Shown piece after piece: positions 38,126-47,853 of a DNA stretch of 64,000 nt. The stretch lies in the NCBI RefSeq assembly GCF_039542385.1, contig NZ_BAABIA010000009.1, forward strand, positions 62,001-126,000, read 5' to 3'. The DNA is from Prosthecobacter algae (GTDB lineage Bacteria > Verrucomicrobiota > Verrucomicrobiia > Verrucomicrobiales > Verrucomicrobiaceae). The notes beneath the pieces were generated by a model that had not been told where the DNA came from, searched no databases, and saw only the letters and a list, made by a program, of their open reading frames with translations. The stretch's first letter is position 1. Each line of letters opens with the position of its first letter. The position numbers and the translations under genes are program-made.

Positions 38126-39718
38126 TCAGTTGCGGATTTCCTCGCCATTGGTGGCATTGGCGAGCTTCATTTCTTCGCGATGAAGGGATGGATCGCTGCG
38201 GAAGGTCAGGCGGGCGCCGTATTTGCGCTCGAGGTCCACCAGCAGTTCGCCGTCCTCTGTTTTCAGACGCTGCATGACTTCCGGGTGGACGACCACGAGG
38301 AGACTTTTCTGATCCTCTTTGCCACGGCCCAGGATGGCGCTGAGTCGACGCTGAAGCTCGACACTCATGGTCATGGTGGTCTTCACCTGGCCATGGCCCT
38401 TGCAATACGGACAAGGTTCATAAAGGGCGCTGCTGAGGCTTTCGTGCAGGCGCTGACGAGTCATTTCCATGAGGCCAAACTGGCTGATCGGCAGGACCTG
38501 GGTCTTGGCTTTGTCGCGCTTGAGGTGATCCATCATGGCCTTGTAAACGGCCTGCTGATCTTTGCGATGCTTCATGTCAATGAAGTCCACCACGATGAGG
38601 CCGCCCATGTTGCGCAGGCGCAGTTGGCGGGCCACTTCCTGGGCTGCTTCCATGTTGGTATCGAGGAGCAGTTTGTCCTGATCCTTCGCGCCTTTGTTGC
38701 GGCCAGTGTTCACGTCGATCGAGACCAGTGCCTCGGTCTGATCAATGACGATGTAGCCACCGCAGGGCAGCCAGACCTGACGGTAGAAGGCGTTATCGAT
38801 CTGCTTCTGAATACCGTAGTGCTCAAACAGGGCTGTCTGCCCCTGGTAATAGGTGATGCGGCTCTTGGCCCGACGGGAAATCTGGGCAGCCATCTTCTGC
38901 ATGCGCTCAACGGTGGCGAGGTCATCGCAGGCCACTTCGTCAATCTCTTCGGTGAGGAAATCACGCACGGTGCGCTCGATGAGTTCAGGCTCCTGGAAGC
39001 AGCACACGGGGGCTTTCTGGCCGTCGCGTTTGGCGACGATGTCGTTCCACTGCTCGATGAGGAGGCTGAGATCGCGAATGATGTGGCGGGCACGTTTGCC
39101 GGAGGCTTCGGTGCGCATGATCAGGCCCATGCCTTCGGGCAGGTTCACCTTCTCGATGATTTTGCGCAGGCGGGCGCGCTCCTTTGGATCTTCCACCTTG
39201 CGGGAGATGCCGAACTGATCGTTCTGCGGCATGAGCACCAGAAGGCGTCCCGCCAGAGAGACGTTGGTGGTGACACGGGGGCCCTTGTTGCCAATCGGAC
39301 CTTTGGTGACCTGCACCATGATTTCCGAGCCCACTGGGTAGAGATCGGGAATGTCCTTGGCCTCAATGCGCTTGCGTTTCTTCTGCGCACCGCCGCGGGT
39401 CACTTCTTCCATGCCCTGGTTGGAAAGGGCCTCCGGGATGGCATCCCAGAAATGCAGGAAGGCATTTTTGTCGAGACCGATGTCAATGAACATGGCCTTG
39501 AGGCCCTGCTCGATGTTTTTCACTCGGCCTTTGAAAATGGAGCCCACGATGGTGCTCGTCCCCACACGTTCGATGGTGTATTCTTCCAAGACTCCGTTAT
39601 CCAGCAAGGCCACGCGGTTTTCCAGTTTCTCACAGTTGATCACCAGGCGGGTTCCGCTTTTGAGATCTTTTTTTCCGGTGATGAACTCTTTGATGCGTTT
39701 CACGATTCCAAGGGGCAT
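38126..39718 (-). CDS. rng: Ribonuclease G/E family
   Basis: A 530-residue endoribonuclease acting in rRNA maturation and mRNA turnover. The N-terminal S1 domain carries [20 protein letters not shown] and [11 protein letters not shown]. The catalytic centre is shown by [12 protein letters not shown] (Asp) and [11 protein letters not shown] (second Asp), which bind magnesium. The zinc-link cysteines appear as CPYCKGHG. The length fits the short RNase G type, not RNase E, as the long C-terminal scaffold is absent. It follows the PBP2 gene (42-base gap), a rng-mrd-mre linkage seen in other bacteria. Confidence 0.95.
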   Translation of the reverse strand: MPLGIVKRIKEFITGKKDLKSGTRLVINCEKLENRVALLDNGVLEEYTIERVGTSTIVGSIFKGRVKNIEQGLKAMFIDIGLDKNAFLHFWDAIPEALSNQGMEEVTRGGAQKKRKRIEAKDIPDLYPVGSEIMVQVTKGPIGNKGPRVTTNVSLAGRLLVLMPQNDQFGISRKVEDPKERARLRKIIEKVNLPEGMGLIMRTEASGKRARHIIRDLSLLIEQWNDIVAKRDGQKAPVCCFQEPELIERTVRDFLTEEIDEVACDDLATVERMQKMAAQISRRAKSRITYYQGQTALFEHYGIQKQIDNAFYRQVWLPCGGYIVIDQTEALVSIDVNTGRNKGAKDQDKLLLDTNMEAAQEVARQLRLRNMGGLIVVDFIDMKHRKDQQAVYKAMMDHLKRDKAKTQVLPISQFGLMEMTRQRLHESLSSALYEPCPYCKGHGQVKTTMTMSVELQRRLSAILGRGKEDQKSLLVVVHPEVMQRLKTEDGELLVDLERKYGARLTFRSDPSLHREEMKLANATNGEEIRN

Positions 39719-39760
39719 AAAAAAATAGGTAAGGTTAGGGGTAAGAAAACAGGCAAGGTA

Positions 39761-42028
39761 CTAACGAAAGATCCGCCGTAAAAAACCACCTGGGGCTGGT
39801 GGTGTCGAAGGTTCGTCGGTGTTGCCTCCACGGTTGAATAGCGGAGCTCTGCGGACAGGCTCAGCTTTCGGGACCGCACGGCTGGAGTTGACACCGGACG
39901 ACCCTTCACGGTCGGCCTCCCTGCGAATTTTAGGGGCGCTGCGGATGCGCGGCGCTTCGTCAGTAGATTCATTGGCCGGCTCATTGGTGCCGGTGTCGCC
40001 ATCCTCATCGGCCGCTGCCACCACCGGGACGCCAAGGTCCTCATAGGTGACGGACTCGATGGCGTTGAAATTGCCGTCCACCGCAGCCAGCGGCGCGGGT
40101 GTGACCTGATATCCATTTTCAAGGGCGAGCGCCTGCTCCAGAACACGGTGGGCAACAGGGGCGGCACAACCACCGCCCGACTTGCCGCCCTGCACCAGGA
40201 TACAAACGGCGTACTTAGCATTTACGTAAGGAGCAAAGCTGATGAAAAGCGTATGGTTATCCACGACGCGGACATTCTTCTCATTGCGCCGCCAGTTTTG
40301 GGCAGTGCCGGTTTTGCCCGCCACCTCGACCCCTGGAATGCGCGCACCTTTGGCGGTGCCGCCTGCATCGTTGACCACCTTCCACATGCCTTTGCGCACA
40401 AGTTCCAGAGATTTGGGATCGAAGTGCTGGGCAAGGTCTGCCCGCAGTATCGGCTTTTGATCCAGCACCATCTCATCACCATCCATGACGCGATGGAGAA
40501 GATGCGGCTTGAAGGATTTCCCCGAGGCCACGGCCGCCGTGACGGAGGCCATCTGCAAAGGAGATGCCAGCACGGACCCCTGACCAATGGAAGTGTTGGC
40601 AGTGTAGCCGTTGCTCCAGCGTTCCTGCGGGCTGTTCAGGCGCAGCCAGTTGGGGTTCGGCAGGATGCCAGCCTCATCTTCATCCAGCTCAATGCCAGTG
40701 CGTTCGCCCAAGCCCAGCAGCTTGCCCACCTTGGTGATGTTATCGATCCCGGCCGTGTTGCCATACTGATAGAAGAAGCAGTTGCAGGAGCGCATCAGCG
40801 CATCGCTGAGGCCCAGGGAGCCGTGAGAACCACCGCTCTGGCGCTGGATCCAACACTGCATGGCCTTGCTACCGTAAGTGACGCTGCCGCTGCAGTTAAA
40901 ATTTCGGCCCTGGATATTGGCCAAACAGCCTGCAAGGGCAATTGGCACCTTGTAGGTGGAGCCAGGCGCAAAGGGCCGGGTGGCACGGTTCATCAGAGGC
41001 ACCGTGCGATTGTCCATCAGCACATCCCAGTCGGCCTGACGGATGCTGGGGATGAAACTGTTGGTATCATAGCTGGGCACGGAAGCCATGGCCACCACCT
41101 CGCCGGTCTGTGGCTGGATGACGACCACGGAACCGCGGCCGATCTTGCCATCCCGAAGGGCTTTTTCAGCGATGTACTGGATGCGCGCATCCAGCGTCAA
41201 ATGCACATCATTGCCTTTGCGGGGTGCATCGAAGCTGACTTCTCCCACCAGACGACCGCGCTCATTGACCTGCATGGTGCGCACGCCGGGCTTGCCGCGC
41301 AGATGCTTGTCGAAGCTCTTTTCCACCCCGGCGACGCCAAAGTCATCCGGCATGTAATAGTCCCAGCCTTTCCGTTCTTCCACGGAGACACGCTGATCAT
41401 CCGGCAGGCTGACATAACCAAGGATATGACAAGCCATGGAGCCGAATGGATACACGCGGCTGCCGCGTTCGGCCACGGTCACACCGGGCAGGCCGAGGTT
41501 ATGCTCAGCAAAGCGGCTGAATTCAGAAAAGGTGAGGCTGTCCCGATAGACCCAAGGGATGACGCCGCCAAAGCTGCGGTAATGGGTACGCAGGTCCTTC
41601 TCCGCATTGAACTCCACCGCCAGTCCCATCTCATTCAGACGGCCGATGATGAGCTCCTGAAACATCCGCACGATATCGGGTTCCAGCTTTTTACGGGGCA
41701 GCCCATTGTCCATGTACTCAAATGGCACGGTGGGGATATCCACCTTCTTCACCTTGCACTGGCGCGCGTACTCCTCGTAAACCTCGCGTAGGTTTACCTG
41801 CACCTCAAAGGTGGCCTTGTTTGTGGCCAGCACTATGCCGTTGCGGTCCTTGATCTCGCCACGCACCCCGGGGACACGGGCCCGCTGCTGACGGGCCTCC
41901 GGCACCTTGTTGACGAATTCCTCATGACGGACGATTTGCAGCGTCCAGAGGCGATAGGTGAGGATGCCAAACCCACCCAGCATGGCGAGGGTGAGCAAGT
42001 AGAGGCGGAAGCGATATTTAACGACCAT
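39761..42028 (-). CDS. mrdA: Penicillin-binding protein 2 (MrdA), rod-shape transpeptidase
   Basis: A 755-residue class B PBP acting with MreBCD and RodA in cell-wall elongation. One N-terminal membrane helix (about 9-28) leads to the dimerisation domain (GVRGEIKDRNGIVLATN) and the transpeptidase domain. Active-site motifs are in order: SxxK in APGSTYK (Ser near 356), SCN (near 414) and KTG in VAGKTGTAQNW (near 572). The last ~105 residues are a Pro/Arg/Asp-rich, probably disordered tail, longer than usual. Its start overlaps the mreD-like gene by 11 bases. Confidence 0.96.
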   Translation of the reverse strand: MVVKYRFRLYLLTLAMLGGFGILTYRLWTLQIVRHEEFVNKVPEARQQRARVPGVRGEIKDRNGIVLATNKATFEVQVNLREVYEEYARQCKVKKVDIPTVPFEYMDNGLPRKKLEPDIVRMFQELIIGRLNEMGLAVEFNAEKDLRTHYRSFGGVIPWVYRDSLTFSEFSRFAEHNLGLPGVTVAERGSRVYPFGSMACHILGYVSLPDDQRVSVEERKGWDYYMPDDFGVAGVEKSFDKHLRGKPGVRTMQVNERGRLVGEVSFDAPRKGNDVHLTLDARIQYIAEKALRDGKIGRGSVVVIQPQTGEVVAMASVPSYDTNSFIPSIRQADWDVLMDNRTVPLMNRATRPFAPGSTYKVPIALAGCLANIQGRNFNCSGSVTYGSKAMQCWIQRQSGGSHGSLGLSDALMRSCNCFFYQYGNTAGIDNITKVGKLLGLGERTGIELDEDEAGILPNPNWLRLNSPQERWSNGYTANTSIGQGSVLASPLQMASVTAAVASGKSFKPHLLHRVMDGDEMVLDQKPILRADLAQHFDPKSLELVRKGMWKVVNDAGGTAKGARIPGVEVAGKTGTAQNWRRNEKNVRVVDNHTLFISFAPYVNAKYAVCILVQGGKSGGGCAAPVAHRVLEQALALENGYQVTPAPLAAVDGNFNAIESVTYEDLGVPVVAAADEDGDTGTNEPANESTDEAPRIRSAPKIRREADREGSSGVNSSRAVPKAEPVRRAPLFNRGGNTDEPSTPPAPGGFLRRIFR

Positions 42029-42638
42029 CGAATGAGTACCTCAGTCCTTCGTATTTGATCTCGTAACGTGACAAACCCGCCAGGGAATACAGGAAAAGAA
42101 AGATGAGCGGCGAGGCCAGCATGGCCAGCAGCGTGTCCGTGACCATCTTGGTCCAGACCATGGGGGGGAAATGCAGACTGCCCCGAAGGAAAGTCATCAC
42201 CAGGTACTCGCTGAGCAGCCAGGCGAAGGTGGTGAAGCCCACCAACAGCACGGGCAGTTCCAAACGGCCACGTTTGAACAAAGGCCGCACGCCCTGCAAA
42301 AAGATGCCTAACAAGCCAAACAGCAAGATGGATAGGCCGAACCCAAAGCCGCCGCCGGCCATGTCCAGTTCAGGCAAATTCCCGCTGCCGCTGATCAGGG
42401 AATGGGCGGTCTTGCCCACAGGCTCAAAGACGCCGGGCACATAGCGGGCATCCCACAGGAAGCCGGTGACAAAGGCCAGCATGAGCATGACGGGAAAAGG
42501 CACGGCCACCGACGCCGCAAAGAAAAAGACAGGCGGCAGAAAAAGGGTAGCATACTGCGCCATGGGTATCCCGGGAATAAACTCCTGCACCACGAAGGTG
42601 AGCAGCAGCAGCAGGAAGGTGACGGGATAAAAGACCAT
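42018..42638 (-). CDS. mreD: MreD-like rod-shape membrane protein
   Basis: A 206-residue polytopic membrane protein of about five to six spans between mreC and PBP2, the standard mreD position. It is hydrophobic throughout, with an inner Pro/Gly-rich region; it shows few conserved residues, as is usual in MreD. It is larger than the typical 160-170 residue MreD. Confidence 0.75.
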   Translation of the reverse strand: MVFYPVTFLLLLLTFVVQEFIPGIPMAQYATLFLPPVFFFAASVAVPFPVMLMLAFVTGFLWDARYVPGVFEPVGKTAHSLISGSGNLPELDMAGGGFGFGLSILLFGLLGIFLQGVRPLFKRGRLELPVLLVGFTTFAWLLSEYLVMTFLRGSLHFPPMVWTKMVTDTLLAMLASPLIFLFLYSLAGLSRYEIKYEGLRYSFDGR

Positions 42639-42769
42639 GACGGCTAAAACGCTGAGACGGGCAGGAGACTACGGCAGGATGAGGAAATCTCCGTCTCGCT
42701 CAGAGAGCAGGCGGAGGGTGATTCAATCATGGCAGGCTGCTTTGTCATTCGGAGTCCACACTTCGTTCG

Positions 42770-43606
42770 TCATTTTTGCTCAGGTTTGGTCGTGGGCTCC
42801 GTGGCGGGCTGCATTTCCACCACAAACACGTATTCCAGGGAGGAAAAATCCACTGCTGGCTCCACAATCGCTTCGCCGGAGAGGTCGCGATTCTCAAAAC
42901 GTTTCACTCGCCCAATCAGCAGGCCCGCGGGAAAGACTCCGCCTTCACCCGTGGAGAGCACATTGGCTCCAGGATTGATGAGGATGTTCTTGCTAAGGAA
43001 GCGCAGACGCAAATCGGGGCGCATATCCAAACCTGCCCGCTCTCCTGAAATGATCCCCTGCTCCAAGGTGCCTTCGATCTTTGCAGACACGCGGCACGTT
43101 TCGTCGGTGAGCAGAATGATCTCGGCCATGTGGTCGGCCATCTTGCCGGTCTTACCAATCAAACCCGAAGCACTGATTACCGGGCTGTCTGTGGCTAGCC
43201 CATCCAGCAAGCCTTTATCAATGATCATGCTGTTCCACCAGGTGGAGGAAACACGCTTGATCACACGTGCTGCTGTGGACTTGAACGGAGCAGCCTGTTT
43301 GAACTCGATGAGGTCGCGCAGTTTGTTATTTTCTTCCAGCACCTGCGCATACTTTTGCGAGATGATGCGGAGTCTCTCCACCTCGATCTGCATGCGCTCA
43401 TTTTCACGCTTCATCTCACGTGGATCTTCAGGCGAGGCCGTTACACTGTTGACACTTTGCTCCACAGCCGCGCTGGAGTGGATGAAGGGTGACAGCACCG
43501 TCATGGTGCGGCTCTGGATGTCACGCGTGACGGGCGTATCCATGGTGAACACGGAAACGACCGCCGCGATGAAAAGCAGCAGCGCCAGGATGTTGAGCTT
43601 TTTCAT
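42770..43606 (-). CDS. mreC: Rod shape-determining protein MreC
   Basis: A 278-residue bitopic protein. Membrane helix 4-23, then a coiled coil (about 60-105, REMKRENERMQIEVERLRII) that drives dimerisation, then paired beta domains with VIKRVSSTWWNSMIIDKG and SGLIGKTGKMADHMAEIILLTD, and a Gly-rich hairpin near GEGGVFPAGLLIGRVKRF. It couples MreB to PBP2 in the periplasm. It follows mreB by 72 bases. Confidence 0.95.
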   Translation of the reverse strand: MKKLNILALLLFIAAVVSVFTMDTPVTRDIQSRTMTVLSPFIHSSAAVEQSVNSVTASPEDPREMKRENERMQIEVERLRIISQKYAQVLEENNKLRDLIEFKQAAPFKSTAARVIKRVSSTWWNSMIIDKGLLDGLATDSPVISASGLIGKTGKMADHMAEIILLTDETCRVSAKIEGTLEQGIISGERAGLDMRPDLRLRFLSKNILINPGANVLSTGEGGVFPAGLLIGRVKRFENRDLSGEAIVEPAVDFSSLEYVFVVEMQPATEPTTKPEQK

Positions 43607-43678
43607 GGTCTAGCCTGTTCTCCTGTCTTCAGCAGCTTCACTGATGGCCACAGGATCGGGTTTGCACCTGCGACACTC

Positions 43679-44710
43679 TTACACCTCAGTGGTGCTGACC
43701 TTGCGCAGGAACTCCAGTTCGCTGAGCACACGGCCCGTGCCTTCGCCCACAGCACTGAGGGGATCTTCTGCCACGTGAACAGGCAGAGCAGTCTCTTCCT
43801 GGAGCAGCTTGTCCAGACCGCGCAGCAGTGCACCGCCACCGGCGAGCATGATGCCACGGTCCACAAGGTCAGCGGAAAGTTCTGGCGGGCAGCGCTCCAG
43901 CGTGGTGCGCACAGCATCAATGATGGCGTTCAGGGGTTCCAGCATCGCCTCACGCACTTCCTGGCTGGTGATGGTGATGGTCTTGGGCAGACCTGCGACC
44001 ATGTCGCGGCCTTTCACTTCCATGGTGGTTTCTTTGCCCAGGGGGAAGGCAGAGCCGATGCGAAGCTTGATCTCTTCCGCCGTGCGCTCACCGATCATGA
44101 GGTTATAGGCACGCTTCATGTAATTGATGATGGCTTCATCCAGCTCATCCCCGGCCACACGCACGCTGCGGCTGTAAACGATGCCGCTGAGGGAGATGAT
44201 AGCCACTTCCGTAGTGCCACCGCCGATGTCCACGATCATGTTGCCGGCAGCTTCCTGCACTGGCAGGCCCACGCCGATGGCAGCGGCCATGGGTTCTTCG
44301 ATGAGGTAAACTTCCCGCGCTCCTGCCTGTTCGGCGCTTTCTTTGACGGCGCGCTTTTCCACTTCCGTGATGCCAGAGGGCACCGCGATGACCACACGTG
44401 GGCCACGCATGGCGCGACGGTTGTTGTGCACCTTACGGATGAAGTGGCGCAGCATGGCCTCCGTGACACGGAAGTCTGCGATGACGCCATCCTTTAGGGG
44501 GCGGATAGCGGTGATACCACCGGGGGTTCTCCCCAGCATGCGTTTTGCATCATCCCCGACGGCCACCACTTCGTTGGTGCCGGTTTTTACGGCGACCACG
44601 GAGGGTTCGCGGAGCACGATGCCGTGATCCTTGACGTAAACGAGGGTGTTAGCAGTTCCAAGATCGATTCCGATGTCGTTGGCGACGAAGCCAAAAAGTT
44701 TGCCAAGCAT
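43679..44710 (-). CDS. mreB: Rod shape-determining actin homologue MreB
   Basis: A 343-residue bacterial actin organising lateral wall growth. The nucleotide fold is intact: phosphate 1 [14 protein letters not shown] (residues 14-27), [12 protein letters not shown] and [15 protein letters not shown] (adenosine motif). Length and motif spacing are normal. It is first in the mreB-mreC-mreD-mrdA-rng run on the minus strand. The 282 bases upstream hold no gene I can support and no convincing promoter. Confidence 0.99.
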   Translation of the reverse strand: MLGKLFGFVANDIGIDLGTANTLVYVKDHGIVLREPSVVAVKTGTNEVVAVGDDAKRMLGRTPGGITAIRPLKDGVIADFRVTEAMLRHFIRKVHNNRRAMRGPRVVIAVPSGITEVEKRAVKESAEQAGAREVYLIEEPMAAAIGVGLPVQEAAGNMIVDIGGGTTEVAIISLSGIVYSRSVRVAGDELDEAIINYMKRAYNLMIGERTAEEIKLRIGSAFPLGKETTMEVKGRDMVAGLPKTITITSQEVREAMLEPLNAIIDAVRTTLERCPPELSADLVDRGIMLAGGGALLRGLDKLLQEETALPVHVAEDPLSAVGEGTGRVLSELEFLRKVSTTEV

Positions 44711-44992
44711 GAGCTATAAAAGGTTGTGAATGAAAGAGTTAGCAGCGGACCCTGTGTGGTAGTGGAAGGAATCCGGCTTTTTTCAGATCACAAAAGCAGC
44801 GCCACCCACGGGCTCCTGACTGGCCACGAACGTAAGGGCAGCGGTTTTTAGGGTCAAGGAGAGATTCCCCAAGGTGAAAAAGAGGTAAAACGGCCCGATT
44901 TTGAGCAATTTTGGGCCAAAAGTCAGGTATTTAGCCTCTTGATCGAAAATTTAAGGAGACCGTGAGCCTCGATAAAGAGGTCCATATCCACC

Positions 44993-45316
44993 TCAATCCG
45001 ATGAATCTGCCGCGCTGGAATATTTCCCAAGACACTCTCCAACCAAACCGACCATCATCCCGACGATCATTGACCAGCCGAAAGCTAGTAGATGGAGGTT
45101 CCACAAATTTGCATCCTCCACTTTAAACTGGGCTCTGGCCAATGGCGTCCAAATCCACATCCACTTGTTCCAGAAAGCCATTTCATCAGTCACGTTTTCA
45201 GTGAAGGACCCCATGGCCGTGATGAAAATCCATGCGGCAAAGACATAGGTCAGGCAAAAATGAACAATAAAAGTAGCGGTCGTCGCTTTCGCTGAAAATG
45301 AAGTTTGGGTAGCCAT
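44993..45316 (-). CDS. Small two-span membrane protein, unknown function
   Basis: A 107-residue protein with two probable membrane helices (about 10-34 and 73-95) and an intervening polar loop rich in Trp (MAFWNKWMWIWTPL). It ends with a short polar tail. The start at 45316 was chosen because it is directly followed by the first helix; an upstream ATG adds eight residues. No family is recognised. It lies between recF and mreB on the same strand with more than 50 bases on each side. Confidence 0.5.
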   Translation of the reverse strand: MATQTSFSAKATTATFIVHFCLTYVFAAWIFITAMGSFTENVTDEMAFWNKWMWIWTPLARAQFKVEDANLWNLHLLAFGWSMIVGMMVGLVGECLGKYSSAADSSD

Positions 45317-45371
45317 ATCAGGGTATGCGAGCAAACCCACGACAAAGGATCATGAAGGAGCAGAAATTATT

Positions 45372-46436
45372 TCATTCTACGGTGGTCACACATGCCACTT
45401 CCACCTGATAGACCAATCCTGGAATAGCCTCCCCTTGAGCCCAATCCAGATGCGTGGTGGTGATGACCTTCTGTGTGCCTGCGGGCAACAGCCTGAGCAA
45501 GGCCCGGCGACGATGAGCATCCAGTTCACCAAATACATCATCCAGCAAAAGCAGTGGAGGCTGACCTGCGACTTGCTCCAAGGCATGAGCTTGAGCGATC
45601 TTCAGTGACAGGGCCAGACTGCGCTGCTGGCCTTCTGAGGCGAAGGAGGTGGCATCCAGATCATTGAGCAGCAGCAGCAAATCATCCCGATGCGGCCCCA
45701 CGGATGTTTGCCGCAGGCGTTGCTCTTCTTCACGTCTCTCAGCCAGTCCTTCCACCAGACTGCCCTCGAAAAAACTAGGTGCATAATTGGTTACGCCACA
45801 TTCACTCCCACCGCTCAGTTCGGCATGAATGCGTGTCACGTGCGGTTGCAGAATCTGAACCAGTTCATGACGACGAGCGATAATGACCTGGCCAAAATCA
45901 TCCATGACTTTCGCAAAAGCATCCGCTTGCCGCCAGGCGATGACGGCATCCCGCTTGAGCACGTAGTTACGCCCCCGTAGAGCACGCTCATAACCACGTA
46001 GGGCCTTCAAATAGTCGGGGAACATCTGGCTGGCAGCAAAGTCAAGATAACGCCGCCGATGTTCAGCACTGCCACGCAGCAAGTTCATGTCACGATGATC
46101 CATCCAGACGACCAGCCCACTTTGCGAGAGGTATTCCGCCGTTTTGCCACAAACAGCACCTTCAACGGCCAGACGGCGAGCAGTGACCGACTGTGCGCAA
46201 CGCAGTCGTTTGTCTTTCAGCGTGCCCTCGATCAGCATCGTCTTAGCTCCCAGGCGGATCACTTCGGCCCGGTTGCTGGTGCGGGGGGATTGCAGGCGTA
46301 AAAGCACGCATGCGGCCTCCATGAGGGAGGTCTTTCCCTGTGCGTTGCGACCGACAAAAACCGTCATCTCCGGATGCAGCGTGACGCGGCATTCTTCAAA
46401 GCAACGGAAGTCTCGAAGCAGCAGATCTGTGAGCAT
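45372..46436 (-). CDS. recF: DNA replication and repair protein RecF
   Basis: A 354-residue SMC-like ATPase that loads RecA at gapped DNA. Walker A GRNAQGKT at 29-36, the signature motif region EGQQRSLALSLKIAQ, and Walker B LLLLDDVFGELDAHRR are all present in order. The start at 46436 (ATG) is preferred to the in-frame GTG two codons upstream because the RecF N-terminus normally begins LTDLLLRDF-like. It is not next to dnaA/dnaN in this window; it is divergent from hisS with 79 bases between starts. Confidence 0.94.
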   Translation of the reverse strand: MLTDLLLRDFRCFEECRVTLHPEMTVFVGRNAQGKTSLMEAACVLLRLQSPRTSNRAEVIRLGAKTMLIEGTLKDKRLRCAQSVTARRLAVEGAVCGKTAEYLSQSGLVVWMDHRDMNLLRGSAEHRRRYLDFAASQMFPDYLKALRGYERALRGRNYVLKRDAVIAWRQADAFAKVMDDFGQVIIARRHELVQILQPHVTRIHAELSGGSECGVTNYAPSFFEGSLVEGLAERREEEQRLRQTSVGPHRDDLLLLLNDLDATSFASEGQQRSLALSLKIAQAHALEQVAGQPPLLLLDDVFGELDAHRRRALLRLLPAGTQKVITTTHLDWAQGEAIPGLVYQVEVACVTTVE

Positions 46437-46515
46437 GGGCACCTCTCACACAACGCCCCTAGGCTGAATTTTGGTTGAATTCATTGAGCAGGGGGCCATG
46501 TGTCCGGCCCTTCTA

Positions 46516-47805
46516 ATGGCCTCCTTCCGCACCGTCAAAGGCTTTCGCGACTTCTTCCCCGAGGAGTGCGCGTTGCGCAATTACATCTTCGACACCTGGC
46601 GCTCTGTCGCGCGCCGCTATGGTTTTGTCGAATACGAAGCTCCCGTCGTGGAGTCTACCGACCTGTACCGCAAAAAGAGCGGGGACGAGATCACCAGCCA
46701 GCTTTTCTGCTTTTCAGATAAGGCTGAGCGTGAAATTTCCCTGCGCCCAGAGGTCACCCCTTCCCTAGCCCGCATGGCCACGACCCGTCATCGCGACTAT
46801 AAAAAGCCGATGAAGTGGTTCCAAATCGGCTCCTGCTTTCGCTATGAAGAGCCGCAGGAAGGCCGCACACGTGAGTTCATCCAGTTCAATGCAGACATCC
46901 TAGGGGATGCTAGCCAGGGCACGGATGCAGAACTCGTTGCTCTATCCATTGATGTGATGCTGGCCTTTGGCATCCAGGCTGAGGATTTTGTTATTCGTCT
47001 GAGCAATCGCCAGATCTGGACCGATTTCCTGGCGGACAAAAACATCGCGGTGGAGCACACCTCCGCCTTTCTACAGATCATCGACAAAATCGAACGAGCC
47101 AAGCCTGAAGACACCACCAAGAAACTGGAGGCCATTGGCCTAACTTTGGATGAAGTCAGGTCCTTCATGACAGGCACGGACGGGGATCACCCGGCCTTTG
47201 CCGCGCTGAAGGCCGACCTCAGTGCACGTGGCCTATGGTCCTATGTGAAGATTGATGCCAGCATCGTGCGTGGCCTCGCCTACTACACGGGCACCGTGTT
47301 TGAAGTCTTCGACCTCAAGCACGGCCTGCGAGCCGTGGCCGGTGGCGGACGTTATGACAAGCTCTGTTCCTTGATGAGCGATGGCAGCGTGGACATGCCA
47401 GCGGCAGGTTTTGCCATGGGGGATGTAGTGCTGGGTATCCTGCTCTCCAAAACACCTGGAGCTCAATTTGGCATCACGGAATACCTCAACGCCCAGCAAG
47501 GCGTGGAGGCCTATGTCGTCATCGCCGATGAAGCTCAACGCGCACCGGCTCTGGCCACTGTGCAGGCCCTGCGCAGCGCAGGCGTACGGGTGGATTACAG
47601 CTTCAGCGCCCAGAAAGTGGGCAAGCAGTTTCAAGCTGCTGAAAACCAGAAAGCTCGTCTGGCCGTGGTCTTCGGTGCCGAGTATCCCCAGGTGGCCATC
47701 AAAAACCTCGTCAGCCGCAGCCAGGAACTGGTGGCGGTGGAGGCCTTGGTGGAATTCGTCACGGACGAACTGAAGAAGCCTATCACAGGCAAGCTGATTG
47801 CGTGA
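46516..47805 (+). CDS. hisS: Histidyl-tRNA synthetase
   Basis: A 429-residue class II synthetase charging tRNA-His. Motif 2 is FQIGSCFRYEEPQEGRTREF, the His-binding signature is LAYYTGTVFEVF, and motif 3 lies in the GGGRYDKL region. The C-terminal anticodon-binding domain (VEAYVVIADEAQ, SAGVRVDYSFSAQKVGKQ) is present. The start at 46516 gives the usual MASFRTVKGFRDFFPEE beginning. The gene is divergent from recF. Confidence 0.97.
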   Translation: MASFRTVKGFRDFFPEECALRNYIFDTWRSVARRYGFVEYEAPVVESTDLYRKKSGDEITSQLFCFSDKAEREISLRPEVTPSLARMATTRHRDYKKPMKWFQIGSCFRYEEPQEGRTREFIQFNADILGDASQGTDAELVALSIDVMLAFGIQAEDFVIRLSNRQIWTDFLADKNIAVEHTSAFLQIIDKIERAKPEDTTKKLEAIGLTLDEVRSFMTGTDGDHPAFAALKADLSARGLWSYVKIDASIVRGLAYYTGTVFEVFDLKHGLRAVAGGGRYDKLCSLMSDGSVDMPAAGFAMGDVVLGILLSKTPGAQFGITEYLNAQQGVEAYVVIADEAQRAPALATVQALRSAGVRVDYSFSAQKVGKQFQAAENQKARLAVVFGAEYPQVAIKNLVSRSQELVAVEALVEFVTDELKKPITGKLIA

Positions 47806-47853
47806 TAGATCAAGACTGAAAACCAAGAAGTACACGGAATATTTGGCTTCTTC

